Notes: generated by a model not told the origin, from the letters alone. A stretch of DNA of 64,000 bases from Nitrospira sp. (GCA_024998595.1 JACOEK010000003.1:651598-715597), one strand, 5' to 3'; shown: positions 34,406-44,347, counted from the first letter of the stretch. Numbers and translations: made by a program.

Positions 34406-35521
34406 ATGTATCTGGTAAAAAAAGGCACCGCTCCCAATCAGGCCCATGTGGGAATTCCCGACGGCCTGCACGAAGAGGAACACGGCCGCCGCGGTTTCAG
34501 CGGCCCCTCCTCGCACCTCTATCATAGCCACCCCCCGACCGGTTGGAGCCGGATCGAAGGCCCCCTGCGACCCCGGGCGTTTACCTGCACCGATCTTCCG
34601 ACTCCCGATCAACGAGCCGCCGACCGGCGACCGGTCACGATTTTGCAGAGCCGTGATGCCCGTGTGTCTGTTTCACGGCGCGCGGCCACGATGACGCATT
34701 TCGTGCGCAACGCCGACGGTGACGAAATCGTATTTGTCCACAGCGGGCGCGGAACATGGGAGACCGACTACGGCCTGCTACGGTATGAGCCTGGCGACTA
34801 CCTGGTCATTCCAAAAGGCACCACCTATCGCATCCATGTGGACCATCAAGAAGAGCCAGGCTTGTTTCTGATTATTGAAACGCCGCTGCCCGTGGAAATA
34901 CCCGATCGAGGGCCTCTCGGCCGGCATGCGTTGTTCGACCTGGGCGTCATCGTCGCGCCGGAGCCGGCCCCGCTGCCGGAGGATGCGAACAGTCGGCGGG
35001 AATGGGAAGTCCGTATCACACGGGATCATGAGGACACACGCGTCTACTATCCGTTCTACCCCATGGATGTCGCCGGCTGGAAAGGCGATCTGTGGGCGGC
35101 CAAGTTGAACGTGCGGGATTTTCGCCCCGTCACCAGCCCCCGCTACCATCTGCCGCCTAGCGTACATGCCACGTTTCAAGCCGGAGGACTCTTGATTTCG
35201 ACCTTTGCGCCGAGACCACTTGAAACCGACCCCGACGCGTTGCGCGTCCCCTTCTACCACCGCAATATGGATTATGACGAAGTGCTGTTCTACCACCGGG
35301 GAGAGTTCTTCAGCCGGGCCAGCATTCAGGCCGGGATGTTGACGCTGCACCCTCAGGGCATTCACCACGGGCCGCAGCCACAGGCGATCGCCGCCAGCAA
35401 AGGCAAAGACCAGACCAATGAAGTTGCCGTGATGATTGAATCGCGCCATGCATTTCAGGTCCTGCCGGAATTGGAGGCGGTTGAAGTGAAAGACTATGCC
35501 ATGAGTTGGAGCCGGCCATGA
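34406..35521 (+). CDS. hmgA: homogentisate 1,2-dioxygenase (short bacterial form)
   Basis: This 371-residue cupin-type dioxygenase shows the family's N-terminal HEEEHGRRGFSGPSSHLYHSHPPT segment and the metal-site region FYHRNMDYDEVLFYHRGEF...LHPQGIHHGPQP. It opens the homogentisate ring to maleylacetoacetate. It is shorter than the 430-440-residue classical enzyme but of the type found in several non-proteobacterial lineages. It overlaps the next gene by 4 bp (ATGA). AGGAGG lies before its ATG. Confidence 0.9.
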   Translation: MYLVKKGTAPNQAHVGIPDGLHEEEHGRRGFSGPSSHLYHSHPPTGWSRIEGPLRPRAFTCTDLPTPDQRAADRRPVTILQSRDARVSVSRRAATMTHFVRNADGDEIVFVHSGRGTWETDYGLLRYEPGDYLVIPKGTTYRIHVDHQEEPGLFLIIETPLPVEIPDRGPLGRHALFDLGVIVAPEPAPLPEDANSRREWEVRITRDHEDTRVYYPFYPMDVAGWKGDLWAAKLNVRDFRPVTSPRYHLPPSVHATFQAGGLLISTFAPRPLETDPDALRVPFYHRNMDYDEVLFYHRGEFFSRASIQAGMLTLHPQGIHHGPQPQAIAASKGKDQTNEVAVMIESRHAFQVLPELEAVEVKDYAMSWSRP

Positions 35522-36522
35522 AACTTGTGAGCTTTCAGATCCGCACACCCGTCGGAACCTTCACCAGAATCGGCGCACTCCGAGCGGGATCGATCGTCGA
35601 TCTCAACATGGCCTACGCCTGCCTGCTCGCCGACCAGCGGGAGCCACGACCGCGCCGCCTCGCCGATGCCCAAGTCCCGTCCACGATGTTGGAGTTTTTG
35701 GAAGGCGGCTCCTCCGCAATGTCAGCGGCGCGGCGCGCACTCGACTTCGTGACGCAGGAGGAGGCGTCTCCTATTGGTCCGGCAGGCGAAACCATCGTCT
35801 ACGACGCAACCGAGGTTTACGTAACGGCGCCTTTGCCCAATCCTGCGTCGCTCCGCGATTTTATTGCCTTTGAGGACCACATCGCCGCCACTTCAAAGCG
35901 GCGGGGTCAACCAATTCCTCCTGAATGGTACAAGGCGCCGGTGTACTACAAGGGAAACCATCGCACCATCATCGGGCCGGATCATTCGCTCCCCTGGCCA
36001 TTAAACACCCAGAAGCTGGATTACGAACTGGAGCTGGCCTGCGTCATCGGGCGCGACGGAATCGATGTGGCGGAACGCGATGCAACAGCCTACATCGCCG
36101 GTTATACGATCATGAATGACTTCAGCGCGAGAGACATCCAGTTTCAAGAAATGGCCTGCCGGCTCGGGCCGGCGAAGGGAAAAGATTTCGCCACCGCCAT
36201 CGGGCCTTGCATCGTCACACCCGATGAGATCCCGGACCTTGCCTCGCTGCAGATGATTGCACGCATCAATGGAGAGGTCTGGTCGCAGGGACGCTTCGGT
36301 TCGATCCATTGGTCGTTTCCCCAAATGATCGAGCATGTGTCGCGAGGGGAAGCCATTTATCCCGGCGACCTGCTGGGCTCGGGAACGGTCGGCGGTGGCT
36401 GCGGCCTGGAACTCGACCGCTATCTGCAGCCGGGAGACTGCGTCGAATTGGAAATCCAGCCGATTGGCATTCTCAGGACGACCATAGCCGGCCACAACCG
36501 AACCGTGCGTGAGGGAGCATGA
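35518..36522 (+). CDS. fumarylacetoacetate hydrolase family protein
   Basis: This 334-residue FAH-domain protein has LRDFIAFEDHIAATSKRRG, the metal/active-site region YELELACVIGRDG, YTIMNDFSARDIQFQEM, and the closing GSGTVGGGCGLEL. With HmgA just upstream it most likely splits fumarylacetoacetate (or maleylacetoacetate) to fumarate and acetoacetate. No separate maleylacetoacetate isomerase is seen in the operon. The ATG at 35518 overlaps the hmgA stop. Confidence 0.9.
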   Translation: MKLVSFQIRTPVGTFTRIGALRAGSIVDLNMAYACLLADQREPRPRRLADAQVPSTMLEFLEGGSSAMSAARRALDFVTQEEASPIGPAGETIVYDATEVYVTAPLPNPASLRDFIAFEDHIAATSKRRGQPIPPEWYKAPVYYKGNHRTIIGPDHSLPWPLNTQKLDYELELACVIGRDGIDVAERDATAYIAGYTIMNDFSARDIQFQEMACRLGPAKGKDFATAIGPCIVTPDEIPDLASLQMIARINGEVWSQGRFGSIHWSFPQMIEHVSRGEAIYPGDLLGSGTVGGGCGLELDRYLQPGDCVELEIQPIGILRTTIAGHNRTVREGA

Positions 36523-37280
36523 TGACATCGCTAGCAAAATCCTCTGAAGCTGCCACCATGGAACTGGTGGAACGGCAGCGTGCGCTCTATGACGGATCGG
36601 AAATCGAGATGAGGCTGGAGAACCTCATTCGAGACATTCCGCACCCCACCCTCTCGTCCTGGGATATTCAACGCCTCCTGCGTACGTCGCGCGCGGTGTA
36701 CTTCGACAGTCATGTGGAGGTCGTGTCGGGCCACCATACGGAGGTCTACCTACGATTCGAGTCCATCGCGCGGTTTCCGGACCTCTTGACGCTCATCGCG
36801 TCCAATATGGCGGAGTGGATCCTTCAGACGTTTAACCAGCACCCACCGGCCGGCATCCTCACCACCTCGTCGGATGCGCGCCTGTTGGCGGAACGAACGT
36901 GCGAGATCCTGGCGACGCATTTTCCGTTGCGCACCGTGCTGACGCCCTTTCATCACGAGACCGGCAAGATCGGCACCGAAATCGTCAGCGGGACGGTTGA
37001 ACCGGGCGAGCGGTTTCTGTCCCTGAACGACGTCACCACACGCGGCATGTGTGTAAACAAACTGGGAAAGGTCGTGACCGATCGCGGCGGGCAGCTTGCG
37101 GGCATGATGGTGTTTGCCAGACGAGACAGCGGGCAGTTTCCATTCGTGGACGAACTGGCAGCGACCTATCCGTTTTATTTCAGTGTCGATCTGGACATGC
37201 CGCAATGGGAACCGTCCGATTGCCACGCCTGCCGAGACGGAAAGCCGCTCGTGACCTGGAGGGACCTGCCCCCATTCTGA
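36519..37280 (+). CDS. phosphoribosyltransferase-like protein of unknown role
   Basis: This 253-residue protein has a C-terminal half that resembles a type I PRTase. RFLSLNDVTTRGMCVNKLGKVV stands where orotate PRTases have their PRPP loop (..DD..TTG), followed by GGQLAGMMVFARRD. The Asp-Asp of the loop is replaced by Asn-Asp, and a Cys-x2-Cys pair occurs near the C-terminus (DCHACRDG). It overlaps the FAH stop by 4 bp and lies just before the 2-oxoacid dehydrogenase genes. The substrate is unknown. Confidence 0.6.
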   Translation: MMTSLAKSSEAATMELVERQRALYDGSEIEMRLENLIRDIPHPTLSSWDIQRLLRTSRAVYFDSHVEVVSGHHTEVYLRFESIARFPDLLTLIASNMAEWILQTFNQHPPAGILTTSSDARLLAERTCEILATHFPLRTVLTPFHHETGKIGTEIVSGTVEPGERFLSLNDVTTRGMCVNKLGKVVTDRGGQLAGMMVFARRDSGQFPFVDELAATYPFYFSVDLDMPQWEPSDCHACRDGKPLVTWRDLPPF

Positions 37281-37316
37281 CGTGGTGGGGGGCACCGATC
37301 GATACAGGAGGCAGCT

Positions 37317-38318
37317 ATGGACCAGGCCGTCGTCGCACAGGACATCAAACGCAGCGACCTCCTTAAGATGTACTCCTACCTGCGACTGACCAGAAGCGTG
37401 GAGGACCGGATCACGGCCCTTTACCGGCAAGGCCGAATCGTCGGCGGCGTGTATACCAGCCACGGCATGGAAGCGATCGCCGTGGGATATGCTTCAGCAT
37501 TGAATCCCGACGATGTCATCGCCCCGTTTCATCGCGATATGGGAGCCTTCCTGATACGCGGGTTTTCTCCCGGCGAGGTTATCGCCCAATATCTCGGTAA
37601 ACAGACCGGGCCCACTCGAGGCAAAGACGGCAATGTCCACATGGGGGATCTTAAACGAGGAGTGATCGGCTTCGTCAGCCATTTGGCCGACAACATGCCG
37701 GTCGCGGCAGGCGCGGCGCTGGCCTTCAAAATCAGAGGAGAAGCCCGAGTGGCCTTCGCCGGAACCGGCGACGGTGGAACGAGTCGCGGTGACTTTCACG
37801 AGGCGATGAACTTCGCGGCGGTGCGTAAACTGCCGGTCGTCTTCTTCTGCACCAATAACCAATATGCCTACTCCACGCCGGTTCGTTATCAAATGGCGAT
37901 CACCGATGTGGTCGAGCGGGCTAAAGCTTACGGCATGCCGGGTGAGATCGTAGACGGCAACGACGTAGCCGCCGTGTACCTGGCATCCAGGCGGGCTATC
38001 TCCAAAGCCCGGGCCGGCGAAGGACCGACATTTCTCGAATTCAAAACCATGCGCATGCATGGCCATTCCGAACATGACGCGGCCACGTATGTCCCCCGCG
38101 AATTGTTGGAAGAATGGAAGATCAAAGATCCGATTCTGCGGGCCGAACGGCTGCTCATGCACCTGGGCTACGGAGATGAGTCCTATTTTCACGAGGTGGG
38201 TGAACGCGCCAAAAAAGAAGTCGAGGCTGGAACCGAATTCGCCGAGCAGAGTCCCCTGCCGGAAGGTCGGGAGACCCTCGTCGGCGTGTTCGCCACTGAA
38301 GACGAGGTACAACCATGA
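37317..38318 (+). CDS. 2-oxoacid dehydrogenase E1 alpha (branched-chain or pyruvate type)
   Basis: This 333-residue E1 alpha has the ThDP motif GTGDGGTSRGDFHEAMNFAAVRKLPVVFFCTNNQYAYSTP and the phospho-loop-like MHGHSEHDAATYVP. It forms an alpha2beta2 decarboxylase with the next gene. Sequence alone does not separate branched-chain 2-oxoacid from pyruvate/acetoin types. The neighbouring leucine and acyl-CoA genes favour branched-chain substrates. GGAGG precedes the ATG, and its stop overlaps the E1 beta start (ATGA). Confidence 0.88.
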   Translation: MDQAVVAQDIKRSDLLKMYSYLRLTRSVEDRITALYRQGRIVGGVYTSHGMEAIAVGYASALNPDDVIAPFHRDMGAFLIRGFSPGEVIAQYLGKQTGPTRGKDGNVHMGDLKRGVIGFVSHLADNMPVAAGAALAFKIRGEARVAFAGTGDGGTSRGDFHEAMNFAAVRKLPVVFFCTNNQYAYSTPVRYQMAITDVVERAKAYGMPGEIVDGNDVAAVYLASRRAISKARAGEGPTFLEFKTMRMHGHSEHDAATYVPRELLEEWKIKDPILRAERLLMHLGYGDESYFHEVGERAKKEVEAGTEFAEQSPLPEGRETLVGVFATEDEVQP

Positions 38319-39313
38319 CCACTGCCACCGCCGTGCAAGAGACCGAAACCACCTATGTAGATGCCATATCACAGGCCCTCGACGAAGAAATGAGCCGGGA
38401 CGAACGAGTGTTTCTCATGGGCGAAGATATCGGCGCGTACGGCGGCGCGTTCAAGGTCACGCAAGGCTTCCTGAAGAAATACGGCGAATGGCGAGTCTTG
38501 GATACGCCGATCTCGGAGTCCGGCTTCGTGGGCGCCGCCATCGGGGCAGCCATGATGGGATTGCGGCCCGTGGTCGAAATGCAGTTCGCGGACTTCATTT
38601 CGTGCGCCTTCGACCAAATCACCGAAGTCGCCGCCAAGAATCACTACCGATGGGGAGCAGCCGTTCCCCTCGTCATCCGGGCGCCGTTCGGCGGCGGCGT
38701 CCACGGGGGTCCGTTTCATTCGGAATGTCCGGAGGGATGGTTCTTCCATTCACCCGGCCTCAAGATCGTCGCGCCTTCGACACCCTATGACGCGAAGGGA
38801 TTGCTGAAAGCCGCCATTCGCGACCCCAATCCGGTCCTCTACTTCGAACATAAATTTTTGTATCGGCGGATCAAAGCGGTCCTGCCGCAGGAGGAGTACA
38901 TCGTTCCTATCGGGAAAGCCGAGGTGAAACGGCCCGGCAAAGACATATCCCTCATTACCTATGGAGCGATGGTCCATCTGGCGTTGGAGGCTGCGGAGGT
39001 GCTGCATCAGGAAGGGATCGATTTGGAGGTGGTGGATCTTCGCACACTCATCCCCCTCGACAAAGACACGATCTACGCCTCGGTGCGCAAGACCAGCAAG
39101 GCGATCGTCCTCCACGAAGACAACAAAACCGGCGGCATTGGAGCCGAAATTTCAGCGCTGCTGACGGAAGACTGTTTCGATTGTCTGGATGGGCCGATTC
39201 TTCGTATCGCCCCGCCCGACACGCCGGTACCGTTCAGCACGCCGCTGGAGGAATTCTTTTTGCCCAAAGTCAGCGACATCATCGCGGGAGCGAGGAAGCT
39301 GGCAGCCTATTGA
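38315..39313 (+). CDS. 2-oxoacid dehydrogenase E1 beta
   Basis: This 332-residue transketolase-type beta subunit begins VDAISQALDEEMSRDERVFLMGEDIGAYGGAFKVTQGF and contains GGGVHGGPFHSECPEGWFFHSPGLKIV and EDNKTGGIGAEISALL. It completes the E1 heterotetramer with the preceding gene, which it overlaps by 4 bp. No E3 (lipoamide dehydrogenase) is present in the cluster, so that subunit must come from elsewhere. Confidence 0.92.
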   Translation: MTTATAVQETETTYVDAISQALDEEMSRDERVFLMGEDIGAYGGAFKVTQGFLKKYGEWRVLDTPISESGFVGAAIGAAMMGLRPVVEMQFADFISCAFDQITEVAAKNHYRWGAAVPLVIRAPFGGGVHGGPFHSECPEGWFFHSPGLKIVAPSTPYDAKGLLKAAIRDPNPVLYFEHKFLYRRIKAVLPQEEYIVPIGKAEVKRPGKDISLITYGAMVHLALEAAEVLHQEGIDLEVVDLRTLIPLDKDTIYASVRKTSKAIVLHEDNKTGGIGAEISALLTEDCFDCLDGPILRIAPPDTPVPFSTPLEEFFLPKVSDIIAGARKLAAY

Positions 39314-39370
39314 AATGACTACCCTTCAGCCATCAGGTGTCAGCTTTCACCGAGAGAAAGAGATGCTAAG

Positions 39371-39400
39371 GCTGACTGCTGAACGCTGATTGCTGATCGC
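39371..39400. repeat. GCTGA-type short degenerate repeats upstream of E2
   Basis: The run GCTGACTGCTGAACGCTGAT continues with TGCTGATCGC: four GCTGA units spaced by seven or eight bases in the 99-bp E1b-E2 spacer. A partial inverted set (TTCAGCC...GTCAGC) lies at 39325-39344. It resembles the run at 29791-29840. Confidence 0.5.
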
Positions 39401-39412
39401 AGAGAACCTGAG

Positions 39413-40594
39413 GTGACAGTGGCCACCGATATCGTCATGCCGCAGCTGGGTGAAAGCATCGCTGAAGGGACCCTGGTGAAGTGGCTGATCCAGCCCGGCG
39501 GCGCAGTCGAAAAAGACCAGCCTCTCCTGGAGGTGGAAACCGAAAAGGTGGCACTCGATGTTCCCTCTCCGGCCGCGGGATTCCTTGCGGAGGTGATGGT
39601 CCAGGAGGGCGCCACCGTACCGGTGGGCACATTGCTGGCCAGACTCGACACGAAACCGGCTCAACCGACTGACGGTATTGTCAGTCGTGTCGGAGGCGTG
39701 GGTATACGGGCGAAACAGGCTTCGCCGCAAGGTGAACCGCACTATTCGCCGGCCGTCAGGCAACTTGCACGAGAGCATGGGGTAGACCTGGCCGTCATCA
39801 CCGGCACAGGCGAAGGCGGTCGTGTGACGAAGAAAGACCTGCTGGATCATGTGTCCGCGCGGCAAGCGCCGCCTCCAGAACCGCCGCGAACCGGTGAAGC
39901 CCCGACGACCAGCCCTGAGCCTCACGAGACTCAGGATGAGATTGTGCCGTTCACCTCGATGCGGAAAACCATCGCCGACCGTATGATCGTGAGCCGCCGC
40001 ACCTCCGCCCATGTGACGACCTTTTTCGAGGCGGACTTCGGCGGTATCGACACATTTCGCAGCGGTCGCACGTTGACCTACCTGCCCTTCGTGATCAGCG
40101 CCGTCACCCGCGCCATGCAGGACCTGCCGTTGCTGAATTCCTCCTGGCAAGATCGCGGCCTCGCGATCAAGAAATACATCCACATCGGCATTGCGGTCGC
40201 ACTCGAAGAGGGTCTCCTGGTCCCGGTGATTCGCCATGCCGGTCAGAAGGGGCTCACGCAATTGGCCCATGAGGTCGCGGACCTGGCGGAACGGGCGAGG
40301 AGCAAACGACTGACCCCCAATGAAGTGCTGGACGGCACGTTTACCATCACGAACCACGGCGGATTCGGCAGCCTCTTCAGTACCCCGATCATCCATCAAC
40401 CACAGGCGGCGATTCTTGGTGTAGGGTCGGTTCAAAAACGCGCGGTGGTTATCGCCGATGCGATCGCCATCCGCCCCATGTGTTACCTGAGTCTGTCGTT
40501 CGACCATCGGATCATCGACGGCGCGACGGCCGATCGATTCATGGCCAAGGTGAAACAGCATCTTCAACAGAGCGACTGGGAGAAACTCCTGTGA
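39413..40594 (+). CDS. 2-oxoacid dehydrogenase E2 (dihydrolipoyl acyltransferase)
   Basis: This 393-residue protein has one lipoyl domain (EVETEKVALDVPSPAAGF, Lys acceptor in EKVA) and a peripheral-subunit-binding domain (YSPAVRQLAREHGVDLAVITGTGEGGRVTKKDLL). A Pro-rich linker and the catalytic domain ending LSFDHRIIDGATADRF follow. It carries the acyl group from E1 to CoA. The start is GTG, at 39413 or two codons later at 39419. No ATG fits. Confidence 0.92.
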   Translation: MTVATDIVMPQLGESIAEGTLVKWLIQPGGAVEKDQPLLEVETEKVALDVPSPAAGFLAEVMVQEGATVPVGTLLARLDTKPAQPTDGIVSRVGGVGIRAKQASPQGEPHYSPAVRQLAREHGVDLAVITGTGEGGRVTKKDLLDHVSARQAPPPEPPRTGEAPTTSPEPHETQDEIVPFTSMRKTIADRMIVSRRTSAHVTTFFEADFGGIDTFRSGRTLTYLPFVISAVTRAMQDLPLLNSSWQDRGLAIKKYIHIGIAVALEEGLLVPVIRHAGQKGLTQLAHEVADLAERARSKRLTPNEVLDGTFTITNHGGFGSLFSTPIIHQPQAAILGVGSVQKRAVVIADAIAIRPMCYLSLSFDHRIIDGATADRFMAKVKQHLQQSDWEKLL

Positions 40595-41778
40595 CCAACA
40601 GACAGCAAGCCGTCATCGTCAGCGCGGTTCGAACGCCGATGGGGAGTTTCAGCGGCCTCTTCAGTTCGATCCCCTCACCCCGGTTGGGGAGCGTCGCAAT
40701 CGCCGATGCGCTGAAACGCATTCAGGTGACGGGAGAACAGATCGATGAGGTGTTGATGGGATGCGTGCTCAGCGCCGGGCTCGGCCAGGCTCCCGCCCGG
40801 CAGGCATCGATTGGCGCCGGGCTGCCTCACCAGGTCGGAGCCGTGACCGTGAATAAAGTCTGCGGTTCCAGCCTGCAGACCGTCATCATGGCGGCGAGGG
40901 CCATCGCCTTGGGAGAAGCGCAGGTGATCGTTGCAGGCGGGATGGAAAACATGACGCGAGCGCCTTTTCTGCTGGAGAAAGCCAGACAGGGCTATCGGCT
41001 CGGGCATGGAGAACTGACGGACAGCCTGATCAAAGATGGACTCTGGGATGTATACAATCAGTTTCACATGGGGAATGCCGGAGAACTCTGCGCCGCCAGA
41101 TACCGCTTTTCCCGGCAGGAGGTCGATGACTTTGCTTTGGAGAGTTATAGCCGCGCGCGTGAGGCCATCACCACCGGCTCATTCACCAGAGAGATTGTCC
41201 CGGTTGAGGTGCCGCAAAAAAAAGGCGCACCGCGCATCGTCACGGACGATGAGGAACCGAACCGGGTCGATCTCTCAAGGCTACGGCAGCTGAAGCCCGT
41301 CTTCCAGGACGACGGGGTCCTGACGGTCGGTAACTCCCCCTCCTGCAATGACGGCGCGGCGGCATTGGTCGTCATGGCGGAAGAGGAGGCCCACCGGCTC
41401 GGATTGCTCCCCATGGCTCGCATTGTGGGATACGCGGGCGCCGCGCTCGCGCCGGAATGGTTCACCATTGCGCCCATCGAAGCCATCCGACGGCTGTTGA
41501 AACAGACCGGGCTTGTGGTCAGCGATATCGACCTCTTTGAGATCAACGAAGCCTTTTCAGTCGTATCGTTGGCCATCAATCGTGAACTCGGATTGGACGC
41601 CAAGAAAGTGAACGTCAACGGCGGCGCCGTCGCCCTGGGGCATCCCATCGGAGCCACCGGAGCGAGGATTCTCACCACGCTGTTGCACGCGATGGAGGCC
41701 CGGGATGCCCGTCGCGGACTGGCGAGCCTTTGTATCGGCGGCGGAGAAGCGCTGGCGCTCATCGTGGAACGGACGTGA
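40591..41778 (+). CDS. acetyl-CoA acetyltransferase (thiolase)
   Basis: This 395-residue thiolase has the nucleophile Cys in VNKVCGSSLQTVIM and the closing motifs FEINEAFSVVSLAINRELG, NGGAVALGHPIGATG and SLCIGGGEALAL. Preceding genes yield acetoacetate or acetoacetyl-CoA from tyrosine and leucine, and following genes act on C4 acyl-CoAs, so it probably cleaves acetoacetyl-CoA. The GTG at 40591 overlaps the E2 stop (GTGA). Confidence 0.93.
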   Translation: MTNRQQAVIVSAVRTPMGSFSGLFSSIPSPRLGSVAIADALKRIQVTGEQIDEVLMGCVLSAGLGQAPARQASIGAGLPHQVGAVTVNKVCGSSLQTVIMAARAIALGEAQVIVAGGMENMTRAPFLLEKARQGYRLGHGELTDSLIKDGLWDVYNQFHMGNAGELCAARYRFSRQEVDDFALESYSRAREAITTGSFTREIVPVEVPQKKGAPRIVTDDEEPNRVDLSRLRQLKPVFQDDGVLTVGNSPSCNDGAAALVVMAEEEAHRLGLLPMARIVGYAGAALAPEWFTIAPIEAIRRLLKQTGLVVSDIDLFEINEAFSVVSLAINRELGLDAKKVNVNGGAVALGHPIGATGARILTTLLHAMEARDARRGLASLCIGGGEALALIVERT

Positions 41779-41823
41779 CAACCATATGGTCTGAGTGATG
41801 CGGAGTGAAGGGCAGGAGCAGGC

Positions 41824-42720
41824 GTGGAATCGAGAATGACGATTGACGACATCAAAACCATCGGGGTCATCGGCGCGGGACAGATGGGACGTGGGATCAC
41901 CCAAGTGCTGGCGACCGCAGGGTGGAATGTGCTTCTGGTCGATGTGACGGAAGAGGCGCTGGAAGAGGCCACGAGGAAAATCTGGCAGGGCGTCACGAAG
42001 GCCGTGGAAAAGGGAGCATTGCGCGGCGATCAGGCCGGATCGGCCATGGCCATCATTCATCCGATACGGCACATGCAACGGCTGCGGGAAGCGCAGGTGG
42101 TGATTGAAGCGATACCGGAAGATCCGCTCATGAAACGGGCGCTCTTCGCGCAACTGGGTCAAATCTGCGAACCCTCTACCCTGTTGGCCAGCAATACCTC
42201 CTCGATATCCATTACGGGCCTGGGCATGGTTTCCGGCCGGCCCGATCGTGTCGTCGGCATCCATTTTATGAACCCTGTACCGGTGATGCGACTAGCCGAA
42301 GTCGTTCGCGGCATCGGCACCTCTGAGCAAACCATGCAATTGGCGCTGGAGCTCGTTCGACGCGCCGGGAAAACCCCCGTCGTCTGCAAAGACTTTCCCG
42401 GCTTCATCGTCAACCGAGTCCTTATTCCCATGATCAACGAAGCCATTTTCGCCCTGGAGGACGGGGTGGCAACGGCGGAAGCCATCGACCTCGCGATGGT
42501 GGAAGGCACCAACCAACCTGTCGGTCCCCTGGCGCTGGCAGACCGCATCGGGCTCGATACCGTGCTTGCCATCTGCGAGGTGCTGCATCAAGACCTGGGT
42601 GATCCGAAGTTCCGCCCTTGTCCCCTCTTGCGGAAATACGTGGAAGCCGGTTGGCTGGGCAGGAAAAGCGGGCATGGATTCTACCAGTACGGAGATCAGC
42701 CGGTGATGCATATGACCTGA
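41824..42720 (+). CDS. 3-hydroxybutyryl-CoA dehydrogenase
   Basis: This 298-residue single-length 3HCDH has an NAD-binding VIGAGQMGRGITQVL, ASNTSSISIT, GIHFMNPVPVMRLAEVVRG, DFPGFIVNRVLIPMINEA and a final KSGHGFYQY. This is typical of the short-chain (PaaH/Hbd) type. It connects 3-hydroxybutyryl-CoA to acetoacetyl-CoA between the mutase and the thiolase. The GTG start has AGGAG 5 bases upstream. Confidence 0.92.
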   Translation: MESRMTIDDIKTIGVIGAGQMGRGITQVLATAGWNVLLVDVTEEALEEATRKIWQGVTKAVEKGALRGDQAGSAMAIIHPIRHMQRLREAQVVIEAIPEDPLMKRALFAQLGQICEPSTLLASNTSSISITGLGMVSGRPDRVVGIHFMNPVPVMRLAEVVRGIGTSEQTMQLALELVRRAGKTPVVCKDFPGFIVNRVLIPMINEAIFALEDGVATAEAIDLAMVEGTNQPVGPLALADRIGLDTVLAICEVLHQDLGDPKFRPCPLLRKYVEAGWLGRKSGHGFYQYGDQPVMHMT

Positions 42721-42751
42721 CGTTGCCGTTCCGTGATTGGAGGAACGCGTC

Positions 42752-44347
42752 ATGAACGAGCGGAAATCCCGATTCACCTCCCTCTCAGGTTTGGATATCG
42801 AGAGCTGTTACGGTCCCGATCATCTCAAGGGATGGAACGCCGAACAGGACCTCGGCCAACCGGGCACATTTCCCTACACGCGCGGCTGCTACCCCGGCAT
42901 GTACCGCAGCCGACTCTGGACCATGCGGCAATTCGCCGGATTCGGTTCCGCGGACGACACGAATCGACGCTTCAAGTATCTCTTGGATCACGGCCAAACC
43001 GGACTCAGTGTCGCCTTCGACCTACCGACCCTCATGGGTCTCGACTCCGATGATCCAATGGCGCGCGGCGAAGTGGGATATTGCGGAGTGGCCATTTCAT
43101 CCCTCACCGACATGGAACGGCTGTTCGACGGGATTCCACTCGATCACGTCACCACTTCCATGACGATCAACGGACCAGCCGCCGTGCTGTTCGCCATGTA
43201 TCTGGCCGTGGCGGAAAAACGCGGGATCCCCTTCGACCGGTTGGGCGGCACCATTCAGAACGACATTCTGAAGGAGTATATCGCCCAGAAGGAATGGCTC
43301 TTTCCTCCGGAACCGCACCTGGCATTGATTGTCGACACGATCGCCTATTGCGCGGCGCATGTCCCGAAGTGGCATCCGATCAGCATCAGCGGGTATCACA
43401 TCCGGGAGGCAGGCTCGACGGCCATCCAGGAACTGGCCTTCACCCTCTACGACGGCCTGACCTACGTAGAAGCGGCCGTGAAATCCGGACTGGATGTGGA
43501 TACGTTTGCGCCGCAGCTGTCATTTTTCTTCAACGTCCACAATGATTTTTTTGAAGAGATTGCCAAATTCCGCGCAGCCCGACGACTCTGGGCCCGCGAA
43601 ATGGAGCGGCGGTACCATCCCAAGAACCCCCGATCGCTCCAGCTCCGCTGTCATGCCCAAACCGCCGGCTGCTCTCTCACCGCTCAACAGCCGTTGAACA
43701 ATGTGGTGAGAACCACGCTGCAGGCCCTCGCCGCCGTGCTCGGCGGCACACAATCACTCCACACCAACTCGATGGACGAAACGCTGGCCCTACCGACGGA
43801 AGAAGCCGTGAAGCTGGCGCTGCGGACACAGCAGATCATTGCCGGAGAAAGTGAAACGATTAATTCGGTCGATCCACTGGGCGGCTCCTATTTCGTCGAG
43901 TCGTTGACGAATCGTTTGGAAGAAGGCGCGCTGGAGCTGTTTCGAAAGCTGGACGGGTTCGGCGGCATGGTCCGCGCGATCGAGCATGGATTTCCCCAAC
44001 GGGAGATCCTGGATGCATCGCAACGGTATCAGCGTGAAATCGAGCGGCAGGAACGGAGCATCGTCGGTGTCACGGAGCATCGGGAGGAAGAACATCGATC
44101 CATTCCCATCTTGAAAATCGGGCCGGAGGTGGAACAGGAACAGGTCGCGCGCCTCTCCGATCTGAGAAAGTCACGCGATCCGTTCAAGATGGCCGGCTCG
44201 TTGGAAGAGCTGCAGGAAATGGCGTCCTGTCATCAGAATCTCATGCCGTCATTGATCGAAGCCGTGAAGGCCAAGGCGACGTTGGGTGAGATTTGCGCCG
44301 CGCTCAAGGAAGTCTATGGGACCTATCGGGAACCGGTGGTGTTGTGA
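42752..44347 (+). CDS. icmA: B12-dependent acyl-CoA mutase large subunit with isobutyryl-CoA mutase signature
   Basis: This 531-residue TIM-barrel subunit of the methylmalonyl-CoA mutase family lacks the C-terminal B12 domain, which is encoded separately at 45333. Substrate-specifying residues differ from methylmalonyl-CoA mutase. RQ-Phe61-AGF replaces RQ-Tyr-AGF, and Gln179 ([12 protein letters not shown]) replaces the carboxylate-binding Arg (MVRNTYIYPP). Phe/Gln is the published signature of isobutyryl-CoA mutase, which is also split into a subunit of about 566 and one of about 136 residues. It should interconvert isobutyryl- and n-butyryl-CoA. GGAGGAA precedes the ATG. Confidence 0.8.
   Translation: MNERKSRFTSLSGLDIESCYGPDHLKGWNAEQDLGQPGTFPYTRGCYPGMYRSRLWTMRQFAGFGSADDTNRRFKYLLDHGQTGLSVAFDLPTLMGLDSDDPMARGEVGYCGVAISSLTDMERLFDGIPLDHVTTSMTINGPAAVLFAMYLAVAEKRGIPFDRLGGTIQNDILKEYIAQKEWLFPPEPHLALIVDTIAYCAAHVPKWHPISISGYHIREAGSTAIQELAFTLYDGLTYVEAAVKSGLDVDTFAPQLSFFFNVHNDFFEEIAKFRAARRLWAREMERRYHPKNPRSLQLRCHAQTAGCSLTAQQPLNNVVRTTLQALAAVLGGTQSLHTNSMDETLALPTEEAVKLALRTQQIIAGESETINSVDPLGGSYFVESLTNRLEEGALELFRKLDGFGGMVRAIEHGFPQREILDASQRYQREIERQERSIVGVTEHREEEHRSIPILKIGPEVEQEQVARLSDLRKSRDPFKMAGSLEELQEMASCHQNLMPSLIEAVKAKATLGEICAALKEVYGTYREPVVL

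Noticed and set aside
39347..40567. 406-codon minus-strand open frame
   Set aside because: Antisense to the E2 acyltransferase gene.
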